Positions 42,738-51,477 of a stretch of DNA of 64,000 bases are shown piece by piece (position 1 is the stretch's first letter; each line of letters opens with the position of its first letter). Made by a program: the position numbers and the translations under genes. The DNA comes from Streptomyces sp. SM10. GTDB taxonomy: Bacteria > Actinomycetota > Actinomycetes > Streptomycetales > Streptomycetaceae. Location: the NCBI RefSeq assembly GCF_002910915.1, contig NZ_NEUF01000173.1:141163-205162 (forward strand), given 5' to 3'. The notes under the pieces are model-generated. The model ran no database searches, was not told where the DNA came from, and saw only the letters and a list, made by a program, of their open reading frames with translations.

Positions 42738-44529
42738 CCGGGTGGACGGGCTTCATGCCCGTATCCGGGTGGCGGCGGACTCCGCGCGGCGGACGCCCCT
42801 GCCGGACCTGCCGTTCTCCGTGTACCGCCGCTTCGACGACGACGGCGACCGCCTGGCCTACGAGGAGCTGTACTTCCGGCGCCGGGCGCTGGTGACAGCC
42901 CTCGCCGCCGAGGCCTTGACGGACCCGGCAGTTCGACTCGGTCCCTTGGCCGATGCGTTGTGGTCCGTGTGCGACGAGTACACCTGGGCCCTTCCCGCCC
43001 ACGAGATGCATGCGACCCGCCTGGACCGGGGCATGGACCAGTGCCTCGACCTGTTCGCCGCGCTCACGGCGCAGCTGCTCGCCGAGACGGTCCGGATCTG
43101 CGGCGACCGTCTCGACCCCCGGGTGGCCTCCCGTGTGCGCGACCAGGTGGACCACCGTGTGCTGTCCCTCCTCGCCGACGACGAGCGCCCGCTGCTGTGG
43201 GAGGACTGGGCACACAACTGGGCTGCCGTCTGCGGCGGTTGCGTGGGGCTCGCGGCACTGGCCCTGTGGGAACCGGGACCACGTCTCACCCGAGTGCTCG
43301 ACCGCTGCCGACGCGCCCAGCTCACCTACCTGAGCGGCTTCGGCGACGACGGGGGCTGCGCGGAAGGGGTGGGCTACTGGGTCTTCGGGTTCGCGCACTT
43401 CGTCTACTTCGCCGAGGGGCTGCGAGAGCTCACCGGGGAGGATTTGCTCACGCACCCCAAGGTGCCGGCCATCGCCCGCTTCCCCGGCGCGGTGCACCTG
43501 GGCGGCGGCCTGTTCCCCGCCTTCTCGGACGGGGAGGAACGGCCTCGTGTGCCCGCCGGTCTCGCCCGACAGCTCGCGCGCAGGCTCGGGGTGCGGGTCC
43601 CGGACGAGGCCGTGGAGGCCACGGACAGCGGGGCGGACCTCGCACGTGACTGGGCCGACCTCTCCCGGACCCTGTGCTGGGGCGCCCCGGACCCCGAACC
43701 GGGCCCTGCACCCGCCCCGGACCCCGAACCGGAACCGGGCAGCCCCGAATCCGCCCCGCTCCCTGAACCCGAGGCGCCCACGGCGTACCTCCCCGATCTG
43801 GCCTGGATGGTCGACCGGGGACAGGGCGTTGCCTTCGCTGCCAAGGGCGGGCACAACGCCGAGGCGCACAACCACAACGACCTGGGCCAGTTCGTCCTGG
43901 CGGCGCACGGCGAGGTGTTGCTCGCCGACCTGGGAGCCGGTGAGTACCGCAAGGGGTACTTCGACGAGGCCACCCGCTACACCTTCCTGCACGCCTCGTC
44001 CCGTGCACACTCCGTGCCGCGCGTCGACACGCGCGAGCAGTCCGCGGGTGGCGCCCACGCGGCACGGGTCCTCACCTCCCAGGTCCACCCGCACGGCGCG
44101 GACCTGACTCTCGACCTCACCGGCGCCTACGAGGTGAGCGGCCTGACAGCGCTGCGCCGCGCCTTCTCCTGGAACCGTGACGCCGGGGAACTGCTGCTCG
44201 TCGACGAGGTGGAGGCAGAGCGGCCGATGCCGTTGGAGGAGGTGTTCGTCAGCAGGCTGCGCCCCGAGCTCCGCGCGGACGGAGCCGTGTGGACCGGAGC
44301 CGTGGCACGGGCCCACCTGGACCTGCCGGAAGGCTGTGACCGGCACGTCGAGACGGTGTACACCACCGACCATGAGGGAGCGCCCGACACGGTGCACCTC
44401 CTGCGGATCGGCTTCCACCTCTCCGAACGGCGGGCGCGGTTGCCGTTCCGCTTCACCGTCGGCCCCACCGCCGGCGGGGACGGCCTCCCGCGAGGCCCGG
44501 AGCCCTCCGGGAGGCGCGGCAACCCGTGA
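42682..44529 (+). CDS. Heparinase II/III family polysaccharide lyase or related hydrolase
   Basis: A 615-residue protein. The N-terminal helical toroid has GDDGGCAEGVGYWVFGFAHF (about residues 221-240), where lyases of this class place a catalytic Tyr. The beta-sandwich part starts with AKGGHNAEAHNHNDLGQFVL (near 389-408), the heparinase II/III-like metal/catalytic His motif, then GEVLLADLGAGEYRKGYFDE. Between the two (about 335-363) is a Pro/Glu/Asp-rich linker of repeated PDPEP units. No signal peptide is visible, so it probably acts inside the cell on imported oligosaccharides. It ends the operon and is followed by a terminator. Confidence 0.85.
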   Translation: MAREDSGRARDRQQAPAADRVDGLHARIRVAADSARRTPLPDLPFSVYRRFDDDGDRLAYEELYFRRRALVTALAAEALTDPAVRLGPLADALWSVCDEYTWALPAHEMHATRLDRGMDQCLDLFAALTAQLLAETVRICGDRLDPRVASRVRDQVDHRVLSLLADDERPLLWEDWAHNWAAVCGGCVGLAALALWEPGPRLTRVLDRCRRAQLTYLSGFGDDGGCAEGVGYWVFGFAHFVYFAEGLRELTGEDLLTHPKVPAIARFPGAVHLGGGLFPAFSDGEERPRVPAGLARQLARRLGVRVPDEAVEATDSGADLARDWADLSRTLCWGAPDPEPGPAPAPDPEPEPGSPESAPLPEPEAPTAYLPDLAWMVDRGQGVAFAAKGGHNAEAHNHNDLGQFVLAAHGEVLLADLGAGEYRKGYFDEATRYTFLHASSRAHSVPRVDTREQSAGGAHAARVLTSQVHPHGADLTLDLTGAYEVSGLTALRRAFSWNRDAGELLLVDEVEAERPMPLEEVFVSRLRPELRADGAVWTGAVARAHLDLPEGCDRHVETVYTTDHEGAPDTVHLLRIGFHLSERRARLPFRFTVGPTAGGDGLPRGPEPSGRRGNP

Positions 44530-44610
44530 TCATGCCAGAGGCGCGAGTGTGGCGTCCCGTCCTCCGATCCGCCCAGCCGGTGTGCCGGGCGGCAGCGTTT
44601 TGATGCTGCA

Positions 44611-44641
44611 GGCGGCGGGAGGCCCGGGTCCTCCCGCCGCC
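44611..44641. terminator. Perfect 12-bp hairpin between convergent lyase and DUF4394 genes
   Basis: GGCGGCGGGAGG (44611-44622) pairs with CCTCCCGCCGCC (44630-44641) around CCCGGGT. It is placed between the lyase stop (44529) and the convergent DUF4394 stop (44658). Confidence 0.8.
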
Positions 44642-44657
44642 GGTGCGATGGCCTGCC

Positions 44658-45542
44658 TCAGTTCTGGTTCAGCGGGAGCGCGATGTCGGTGACCCGGTAG
44701 CGGTCGGGGAACGAGCCGAGGAGGTCGGCTTCGCCGTTGAGGACATTGACCCGGTACAGACGCTGCTTCCCGCCGGTGGACAGCGCCGCGAAGCCGCGGT
44801 TCGAACCGGTGGAGGGACGGTAGTAGATGTCGAACCCGGCCGACGGGCCCGCGTTGACGCCGAGGCCGCCGGTGGGAGCGAGCGTTCCGGCGTTCGCGGG
44901 CGACTGCAGGGAGACCCGGTCGTTGACGGTGTCGATGTCGAACAGCGAGGTGGCCGTGGTCGCGTCGAGGTCGTTGTTGGTGTAGGCCGCGCCCGTGACG
45001 CCCAGGGCGGTGGACGGAGGCATGGTCGGGTTGGTGAGTGTCCCGTCCGTGGTCGTGGTGCGCGGGGCGGCCGGGTCGTCGATGTTGTGACGCAGGTTCT
45101 GCCCGGTGTCGCTGATGATGCGCAGCCGGTTGGCCGCAGGGTTGAAGTCGATCCCGAAGTGCGCTCCGGCCAGGGCGACGGTGAGCTGTGACACCTTGAC
45201 GGCCTTGGCCCGGCTGTTCACGGTGTAGACGCCGCCCTTGTCGCCGACGCCGTACAGCTTGCCGTTCTGGACGCGGAAGTCGATCCCGACCAGCTTGCGG
45301 TCCTTGCTGAGGCCTGCGACGCGGCCGAAGGACCAGATGTCGTCCGCGTGCGCGACGCGGAAGCCGACCAGGCGCTGGTCCGACGTGAGGCCCACGCTGA
45401 TCAGCCCGTTGCCGGCCGCCCGGCCGGTTGCCGCGAACGGTGTGGGTTCTCCGGCGTCGGCCGTCGCGAGGGCAGGTGCGATCAGGGTCGCGGCGAGGGC
45501 TGTGGCCACCGCGAGGGCGGTGGCGGCAACGCGATTACGCAT
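44658..45542 (-). CDS. Secreted DUF4394 protein
   Basis: A 294-residue exported protein. The signal peptide MRNRVAATALAVATALAATL runs to about residue 30 (ALATADA). The mature part is a DUF4394 beta-propeller-like domain with repeated GVDFRV/NGKLYGVG/YTVN and LGVTGAAYTNND, SLFDIDTVNDRV and GFDIYYRPSTGSNRGFAAL motifs. Members are extracellular or lipid-less secreted proteins without known enzymatic role. The start at 45542 is set by the signal peptide; the open frame continues to 45941 without sense. Confidence 0.85.
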   Translation of the reverse strand: MRNRVAATALAVATALAATLIAPALATADAGEPTPFAATGRAAGNGLISVGLTSDQRLVGFRVAHADDIWSFGRVAGLSKDRKLVGIDFRVQNGKLYGVGDKGGVYTVNSRAKAVKVSQLTVALAGAHFGIDFNPAANRLRIISDTGQNLRHNIDDPAAPRTTTTDGTLTNPTMPPSTALGVTGAAYTNNDLDATTATSLFDIDTVNDRVSLQSPANAGTLAPTGGLGVNAGPSAGFDIYYRPSTGSNRGFAALSTGGKQRLYRVNVLNGEADLLGSFPDRYRVTDIALPLNQN

Positions 45543-45958
45543 GAGGGGAAGTCCGATCGGTCGACGGCCCGCTCCGTGGTCGGCGCGAGTCCGCAGGTGC
45601 TTCGAAACCACGCGCTGTCCAGGACGGGTCTCGGCCGGCAGGACCCCCGGGACAGCCCACATAAGTCGTACAGGCACGCCCACGTACAGCTCGGTCCGCG
45701 ACAGCGGAACCGCCCCGATGTCACCCGAATGCGCGGAGCGCGGCAGGCCCCGGCCCGCGAGCAGTGCCGTCTCGCCGCCATGCAGCAGTCGCCGACATCG
45801 GCTCACATCCGGTCGGCTCCGACCCTCCGCCGAGCGCGGCCATTGAGGGGATTGGAGGCGACATGCAGGCGCGTCGAAGGGCCCGAGGGGGATGGACCCG
45901 CATCGTGAACGGAGCCGCCGCTTCCAGGCGACGGCACTCACACACAGCGGGAGAATTC
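45543..45958. other. 416-bp divergent intergenic region (DUF4394 / chaplin)
   Basis: No supported gene. It must hold the promoters of the DUF4394 and chaplin genes. No strong inverted repeat or clear -10/-35 pair was found; a GGGAG site lies five bases before the chaplin ATG. Confidence 0.4.
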
Positions 45959-46306
45959 ATGTTCAAGCTCGGCAACGCGGCAGTCATGACCGTGGCCGCA
46001 GGAGCACTGCTGTTCGCCGGTGCGGGCGTGGCCTCGGCCGACGCCGGGGCTCAGGGAGTCGCCTACGGTTCCCCCGGCGTGCTGTCCGGCAACGTCGTCC
46101 AGATCCCCATCCACATTCCCGTCAACGTCTGCGGGAACTCGCTGAACATCATCGGTGCGCTGAACCCCAGCGGCGGGAACGCCTGCGTCAACGGCGGCTA
46201 CGACCGTGGCCACGAGGAGTACAAGGGCAGCCACGACGACGGCAAGGGCGGTCACGACGACGGCAAGGGCGAGGACTACGGCTACTCCGAGAACCACGGT
46301 GAGTAG
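45959..46306 (+). CDS. Short chaplin with unusual charged His/Asp/Gly/Lys tail
   Basis: A 115-residue secreted protein. Residues 1-28 form the signal peptide, ending VASADA. The chaplin domain (about 30-79) shows GSPGVLSGNVVQIPIHIPVN, CGNSLNIIGALNP and NACVNGG, with Cys58 and Cys76 forming the family disulfide. Chaplins assemble into amyloid-like fibrils on aerial hyphae and spores. Short chaplins normally end right after the domain; this one continues with 36 charged residues containing two copies of HDDGKGG/HDDGKGE and further His, Tyr, Asp and Glu. The tail could bind metal or alter surface charge; that is inference. It has its own terminator. Confidence 0.85.
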   Translation: MFKLGNAAVMTVAAGALLFAGAGVASADAGAQGVAYGSPGVLSGNVVQIPIHIPVNVCGNSLNIIGALNPSGGNACVNGGYDRGHEEYKGSHDDGKGGHDDGKGEDYGYSENHGE

Positions 46307-46324
46307 GACCGCTTGAGGTCCCTT

Positions 46325-46366
46325 TCCCTGCCTGGCTGAGGCCCGAGGTGCTCAGTCAGGCAGGGA
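46325..46366 (+). terminator. Terminator of the chaplin gene
   Basis: TCCCTGCCTGGCTGAG (46325-46340) pairs with CTCAGTCAGGCAGGGA (46351-46366), with one G-T wobble and a 10-base loop. Confidence 0.75.
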
Positions 46367-46633
46367 CGTCCCGATACTCCGCGGCGCGGTGTCGGGAGTC
46401 CTCCGCTCTCCCGGAACAGCCACCGAGCGGACGCGTCGCCACCAGCCCCCGGAGGGCCCCCGCCTCCGTCTCGTCGTGCGAGGCCGTACGGAGGCGTCGG
46501 TGGAACCCGCCCTGCGGTGCCCCGGCGTCGGGACCGGACCCCGACGGCGAGCCGGACCAGGAGGTCGGCGACCCTCAACACAGATCGCGACTCTCCCGGT
46601 TCCCCCCGGGGGACAGGAACTACTGTCGCGAGC
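46367..46633. other. Intergenic, no gene seen
   Basis: This lies between the chaplin terminator and the methyltransferase start. No supported coding sequence or strong structure was noticed. Confidence 0.35.
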
Positions 46634-47281
46634 ATGGTCGAACACGACGCTCTCGGTGCCGTCCGCGATGCCTACGACGCCGCTGCCCCCGTCTACGCGC
46701 AACTGTTCCGCGACTCCTTGCGTGACAGTCCTCTGGACCGCGCGGTCCTGGGTGTCTTCGCCGAGGTCGTACGGGCGAGCGGGAACGACCGGGTCGCGGA
46801 CCTGGGGTGCGGGCCCGGCTATGTCACTGCTCATCTGGGCGAGCTGGGGCTGGCGGCGTTCGGCGTCGATGCCTCTCCTGTGATGATCGAGTCGGCTCGA
46901 CACGCCCATCCGGGCCTGCGGTTCGACGTGGGCTCGATGGCCGCGTTGGACATCGGTGACGGCCTGCTGGGAGGCGCCCTCTCGCGGTGGTCGATCATCC
47001 ACACCCCGCCGTCGGAACTCCCCGCCCTCCTGACGGAGTTCCACCGTGTCCTGGCTCCCGGCGGCCACCTCCTGGTCGGCTTCTCCGCGAGTGATGACCC
47101 GTCTCACCTGACGCAGGCCTTCGACCACGCCGTCGCCCTCGCCTATCGGTGGTCACCCGATCATCTCGCCGTGCTGCTGCGTGAGTCCGGGCTGGCCGAG
47201 GTGGCCCGGACGGTTCGTGAGCCTCGGCCCACCGACCGACGGCAGTTCCAGGAAGTCCACCTGCTCGTGCGCAAGGCCTAG
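46634..47281 (+). CDS. Class I SAM-dependent methyltransferase
   Basis: A 215-residue methyltransferase. Motif I VADLGCGPGYVTAHLGELG (about residues 54-72) binds S-adenosylmethionine, followed by GVDASPVMIESARH (motif II acidic residue Asp79 region) and the LTEFHRVLAPGGHLLVGF block. Small size and lack of extra domains fit the methyltransferase 11/25 group acting on small molecules. The ATG at 46634 (MVEHDALGAV) is used. Substrate unknown; the neighbours give no pathway hint. Confidence 0.9.
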   Translation: MVEHDALGAVRDAYDAAAPVYAQLFRDSLRDSPLDRAVLGVFAEVVRASGNDRVADLGCGPGYVTAHLGELGLAAFGVDASPVMIESARHAHPGLRFDVGSMAALDIGDGLLGGALSRWSIIHTPPSELPALLTEFHRVLAPGGHLLVGFSASDDPSHLTQAFDHAVALAYRWSPDHLAVLLRESGLAEVARTVREPRPTDRRQFQEVHLLVRKA

Positions 47282-47339
47282 TCCTTCTGCCCGTGCAGGT
47301 GGGAAGGGGCGGCTGAGGTTCGGTTGCCCCGTCCCGATC

Positions 47340-47692
47340 GCGCGAGCAGCCGGTCGCCGGGCGGGAAGCTCCTCCCCACCGCGTCGAGAAAGCGGGCGCG
47401 GGCTCTGGGCGAGGCCGGTCGCCGGGTGGCGTCGACGAACAGCCTCCCGCCCGCTTCGAGCATCGGCGCCATGGCCGTCAGCTGCCACACCGAGATCCCC
47501 GGAGGCCTCATGGGGTCGGTCATCATCTGCTGGTGACCCCCGGCGTCCACGGTGGTGACCTTCCGGTTGCCCGTGACGGGGTCGGCCGTGGGATGCCGGC
47601 CGCCTCCGGGAAGACCATCTGCTGCACGACCACGGCCATGAGGACCCTTCGGTGGTCGATGCCGTTGCGCCGGCGGCAGGTCACGGCCCGCT
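47340..47692 (-). pseudogene. Rifampin phosphotransferase / PEP-synthase-like enzyme, deleted and frameshifted remnant
   Basis: Reading the minus strand, RAVTCRRRNGIDHRRVLMAV and VVQQMVFPEAAGIP match the ATP-grasp domain of PEP synthase and rifampin phosphotransferases. A frame change near 47595 leads to TADPVTGNRKVTTVDAG. The text then jumps directly (near 47536) to HQQMMTDPMRPPGISVWQLT, AMAPMLEAGGRLFVDATRR, a block that lies about 200 residues further along in intact enzymes of roughly 850 residues. The N-terminus and the C-terminal swivelling His domain are absent. It is non-functional. The GHQQMMTDPM wording favours the rifampin phosphotransferase branch. Confidence 0.82.
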
Positions 47693-47843
47693 GATGATGC
47701 CCGTCGGTCGGCGCCGGAGCGGGACCGGACGTCGCCGTGGCAGGGATGTCCGGCCCTGGCCGCCGTGCACCGCACTTCCCCCGTACGGCTCCCGCCGTAC
47801 GGGCCGACCGCTTGATCGTCCGTCGGCGGGGTAGCGAACTGAC

Positions 47844-49802
47844 ATGGCTACCGACACATCCACGTCCGCGAGCGGTTACGTGCAGCCCGAAGTCGACGTA
47901 CGGGCACTGACCGAGGTCCTCGACGGCGAGTACGCCGGGATCCGCGACCTCGTCCGCACCAACCTGGCGACGTACGCCTCCGTTCTCGAGGAGGCCGACG
48001 AGCTCGGCGTCGACGAGTTCCGCGAGCGGGTGCGTGAGCTCGTCGTCGAGATGGCCGCGACGGGGCAGACCGGCATGGGCTTCCCGGACGAGTACGGCGG
48101 GGGCGGCGACATCGGTGCGTCGATCGCCGCTTTCGAGACGCTCGCCTTCGGCGACCTGTCGGTGCTGGTGAAGGTGGGTGTCCAGTTCGGTCTCTTCGGC
48201 GGGGCGATCCTGCACCTGGGTACCGCACGTCACCACGACGCCTACCTTCCCGACCTGATCACCGGGAAGCTGATGGGCTGCTTCGCGATGACCGAGACCG
48301 GCCACGGCTCCAACGTCCAGGCGCTCGGTACCGTCGCCAGGTACGACGCCGCCGCGCAGGAGTTCGTCATCACCACCCACGGCGACCAGGCGCGCAAGGA
48401 CTACATCGGCAACGCGGCCCGCCACGGCGAACTGGCCGTCGTGTTCGCCCAGCTGGAGGTCGGTGGAGAGTCCGAGGGCGTCCATGCCTTCGTCGTGCCG
48501 ATCCGGGTCGACGGTGAGGTGGCGCCCGGCGTCCGGATCGAGGACGACGGCCGCAAGATGGGCCTCAACGGAGTGGACAACGGCCGGCTCCTGTTCGACG
48601 GCGTACGGGTGCCCCGCGAGGCGCTGCTCAACCGGTTCGCCGACGTCACCCCCGAAGGCGGCTACGAGAGCCCGATCGAGAATCCGAACCGGCGCTTCTT
48701 CACCATGCTCGGCACGCTCGTCCAGGGCCGGGTCAGCGTCGGTGGCGCCGGGGTCAACGCCGCCAAGGTCGCCCTGGCGATCGCCACGAAGTACGCCGTG
48801 CGGCGCCGCCAGTTCGAGGCCGCCTCGGACAGTGAGGAGCAGTTGCTCCTCGACTACGGTCTGCACCAGCGTCGGCTGCTGCCGCTCATCGCACGGACGT
48901 ACGCGCTGCACTTCGCGCAGGACGTCGTACGCACGCAACTCCACGAGGTCTTCTCCGGCATCAAGGACGACGCCCGGGCGCGGCGACAGCTGGAGTCGCG
49001 CGCCGCCGGGACGAAGGCGCTCGGTACCTGGCACGCCACCCGGGTCGTCCAGGAGTGCCGCGAGGCGTGCGGAGGTGCCGGCTACCTCGCCGTCAACCGG
49101 TTCGCCGCCCTCAAGGCCGACAGCGACATCTTCACCACCTTCGAGGGCGACAACCATGTGCTGATGCAACTCGTGGCCAAGGGGCTGCTCACCCACTACG
49201 CCAGCGAGTTCGAGGACCTGGACCAGCTCGGCATGGTGCGCTACGTGACCGGCCTCGCCGTCGAGACGGTCATCGAGAAGACGTCGGTCCACAAGCTGCT
49301 CGAGCGGGTACGGGACCTGCTGCCGGGCGGCGACGAGTGGGACCAGGAGGCCGGGCTGCTCGACTCCGAGTACCACCTCGCCATGCTCCGGTACCGGGAG
49401 GAGCACATGCTCGCCGGAGTGGCCCGCAGGCTCAAGCGCGGGATCGACCAGAAGCGCAATCCCGGCGTCGTGTTCTCGCAGGTGCAGGACCACGTCATCG
49501 CGGTCGCCCACGCGCACGTCGAGCGGCTGGTCCTGGAGGCGTTCGTCGACCGGGTGCGTGCCCTGCCGGAGAGCGGGAACAAGGTCGCGCTCGGCCTGCT
49601 GTGCGACCTGTTCGCCCTGTCGACGATCGAGGCGGGCCGTGCCTGGTTCATGGAACACGGCCGGCTGACCGTGCAGCGATCCAAGGCGATCAGCCGCGAG
49701 GTCAACGGCCTCTGCCGCAAGGTCCGGCCGCTCGCCGTCGACCTGGTCGACGCCTGGGGGATCCCGCCCCGGATGCTGCGCGCGCCGGACCTGGTGGGCT
49801 GA
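47844..49802 (+). CDS. Large acyl-CoA dehydrogenase/oxidase
   Basis: A 652-residue FAD flavoprotein of the acyl-CoA oxidase/long dehydrogenase type. It shows GFPDEYGGGGDIGASI, MGCFAMTETGHGSNVQAL (FAD/substrate block near residues 140-160), RKMGLNGVDNGRLLFDGVRV and the catalytic-base region TFEGDNHVLMQLVAKGLL with Glu434. The extra C-terminal helical domain (residues 450-652) as in acyl-CoA oxidases explains the length. It introduces a trans-2,3 double bond into acyl-CoA, using either an electron-transfer flavoprotein or oxygen. It stands between the phosphotransferase remnant and the antiporter unit. Confidence 0.88.
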   Translation: MATDTSTSASGYVQPEVDVRALTEVLDGEYAGIRDLVRTNLATYASVLEEADELGVDEFRERVRELVVEMAATGQTGMGFPDEYGGGGDIGASIAAFETLAFGDLSVLVKVGVQFGLFGGAILHLGTARHHDAYLPDLITGKLMGCFAMTETGHGSNVQALGTVARYDAAAQEFVITTHGDQARKDYIGNAARHGELAVVFAQLEVGGESEGVHAFVVPIRVDGEVAPGVRIEDDGRKMGLNGVDNGRLLFDGVRVPREALLNRFADVTPEGGYESPIENPNRRFFTMLGTLVQGRVSVGGAGVNAAKVALAIATKYAVRRRQFEAASDSEEQLLLDYGLHQRRLLPLIARTYALHFAQDVVRTQLHEVFSGIKDDARARRQLESRAAGTKALGTWHATRVVQECREACGGAGYLAVNRFAALKADSDIFTTFEGDNHVLMQLVAKGLLTHYASEFEDLDQLGMVRYVTGLAVETVIEKTSVHKLLERVRDLLPGGDEWDQEAGLLDSEYHLAMLRYREEHMLAGVARRLKRGIDQKRNPGVVFSQVQDHVIAVAHAHVERLVLEAFVDRVRALPESGNKVALGLLCDLFALSTIEAGRAWFMEHGRLTVQRSKAISREVNGLCRKVRPLAVDLVDAWGIPPRMLRAPDLVG

Positions 49803-50039
49803 ACAGGGAGGGATTCCGGACGGCGGCGGCCCCACCGCTGACACCTCGTGACCCGAGGGTGCGGCACGGGCAGTCGGCCCGCGCGCCGGCCCGCTCCCGG
49901 TTTCGCCCCCCGCACGCGGGCCCGGACTCACCCCGCCGGCGTACACCCGGTCGTACGACCTGGGCGCAGCGGCGAGAGTGGCACGGAGACGCGTCGTCGC
50001 GTCCCCGGCCACCGCATGCCGCCTGCGAGGGAGATCCCG

Positions 50040-50231
50040 ATGTCCCGGACCACGGAACCCCTGCCCCGGCCCGCGGTGGCGGAAGCCGTCCGGCTGGGCG
50101 GGCCTCGTCGCCGGGCACCCACCCCGTACCGCGTCCCCGGCGGGGAGCGGCCGGTCCCGGGCGTGCCGGACGCGCGCGGCGGCGCCGTCCTCGGCGCCCC
50201 GGGCCCCGACCGCGCCGTCGTCACCCGGTGA
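50040..50231 (+). CDS. Small 63-residue Pro/Arg-rich protein, unknown
   Basis: The frame starts ATG at 50040 after a good GAGGGAGAT ribosome site and encodes MSRTTEPLPRPAVAEAVRLG, then GPRRRAPTPYRVPGGERPVP and ends DRAVVTR. No known family, signal or membrane segment. It ends 22 bases before the antiporter start on the same strand, so the two may be coexpressed. Codon bias is weakly informative at this length, and it could instead be leader sequence. The roughly 235 bases before it (49803-50039) show no gene. Confidence 0.4.
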   Translation: MSRTTEPLPRPAVAEAVRLGGPRRRAPTPYRVPGGERPVPGVPDARGGAVLGAPGPDRAVVTR

Positions 50232-50253
50232 CCCGGCACCGCGGCGGCGTCTC

Positions 50254-51477
50254 GTGAACCACCCGGGCACCCTCGTCCTGATCATGGCGGCCGCCGTGCT
50301 GGCGCCGCTTCTCGTGTACGCGACGGGGCGCAGGCTCCGCGTACCGCTGGTCATCTTCGAGATCGCCCTCGGGATCCTGATCGGTCCCGACGTGCTCGGC
50401 TGGGCCCGTCCGGACGAGGTCACCGACACTCTCGCCGACCTCGGGCTCTCCATGCTGATCTTCCTCGCCGGGTACGAGATCGAGTTCGCCGCGATCCGCG
50501 GTGACACCCTGCGCCGCTCCCTCCGGGCATGGCTGATCGCCCTCGTCGCCGGAATCGGACTGGCCCTTCTCATCAGCGGTGGGGACGTGTTCGAGGCATT
50601 CGTCATCGGCACCGCGCTGACCAGCACGGCCCTCGGCACGGTCCTGCCGATGCTGCGCGACCGCGGGGAGCTGAAAGGGCGCTTCGGGAAGGTCATGACG
50701 GCGTTCGGCGCGGTCGGCGAATTCGGTCCCGTCGTCGCCATGGCGCTGCTGCTCAGCGGGCGCCGCCCGGCCGAGTCGGCAGTGCTCCTGGCCGCGTTCG
50801 GGGTGATCGCGGCCGGGGCCGTCTTCTGGGCCCTGCGCCCGAGGCCGCCGTGGTTCACCCGGCTGACGGAGCGCACCCTGCACAGCAGCGGACAGTTCGC
50901 CGTCCGGTTCGTGATGCTGCTGCTCGCGTGCATGCTCGGCCTCGCCGAGGTGTTCGGCCTGGACGTCCTGCTGGGTGCCTTCGCCGCCGGGGTCCTCACC
51001 CGGCTGGTCCTGCACCGTGCCGTGCCCGAGAGCAGCGACGAGATCCTGGGCAAGGTGGAGGCGATGGGCTTCGGCTTCCTCGTGCCGCTGTTCTACGTGG
51101 TCACCGGGATCGAGTTCGACCTGGACGCGCTCCTGCACGACGTGGCCGCCCTGCTGGTCGTACCGCTCTTCCTGCTGCTCTTCGTGCTGGTGCGAGGCGG
51201 TCCGGTGTACGCGCTCGCTCCCAGGGACCTGGGCCGGGGCGACCGGCTCGGTCTGGCTCTCTTCGCCTCGACCTGCCTGCCCCTGGTCGCAGCGATCACG
51301 ACGATCGGGGTGGATCAGAAGCTGCTCGGCTCGAACGAGGCCGCGTCGCTGGTCGGCGCCGCGATGCTGTCGGTCCTCGTGCTGCCGCTGCTCGCGACGC
51401 GGGTGCGGTCGACGGCCGGCGGGAAGGGCCGGCCCGTGCGCGCCGGGGACGCGAGGACGGACGCCGAGGCGTGGTGA
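50254..51477 (+). CDS. Monovalent cation:proton antiporter, CPA2 family
   Basis: A 407-residue polytopic membrane protein of the Na+/H+ exchanger-like CPA2 family. About 11-12 helices occur, including LVIFEIALGILIGPDVLGW, the acidic LGLSMLIFLAGYEIEF, ALTSTALGTVLPMLRDRG, the FGAVGEFGPVVAMALLLSG segment with transport-site acidic residues, and LLGAFAAGVLTRLV. No cytoplasmic RCK/TrkA domain follows, so it is a membrane-only antiporter. GTG at 50254 (VNHPGTLVLIMAA) is the best start. The gene end overlaps a 20-bp tandem duplication. Confidence 0.88.
   Translation: MNHPGTLVLIMAAAVLAPLLVYATGRRLRVPLVIFEIALGILIGPDVLGWARPDEVTDTLADLGLSMLIFLAGYEIEFAAIRGDTLRRSLRAWLIALVAGIGLALLISGGDVFEAFVIGTALTSTALGTVLPMLRDRGELKGRFGKVMTAFGAVGEFGPVVAMALLLSGRRPAESAVLLAAFGVIAAGAVFWALRPRPPWFTRLTERTLHSSGQFAVRFVMLLLACMLGLAEVFGLDVLLGAFAAGVLTRLVLHRAVPESSDEILGKVEAMGFGFLVPLFYVVTGIEFDLDALLHDVAALLVVPLFLLLFVLVRGGPVYALAPRDLGRGDRLGLALFASTCLPLVAAITTIGVDQKLLGSNEAASLVGAAMLSVLVLPLLATRVRSTAGGKGRPVRAGDARTDAEAW

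Noticed and set aside
43686..43770. PDPEP repeat as a frameshift artefact
   Set aside because: The frame is the same before and after and both flanking domains align well, so it is a true in-frame linker.
47523..51053. 1176-codon minus-strand frame
   Set aside because: Largest open frame in the window but antisense to the acyl-CoA dehydrogenase and antiporter. Only its final stretch contains real protein similarity (the phosphotransferase remnant).
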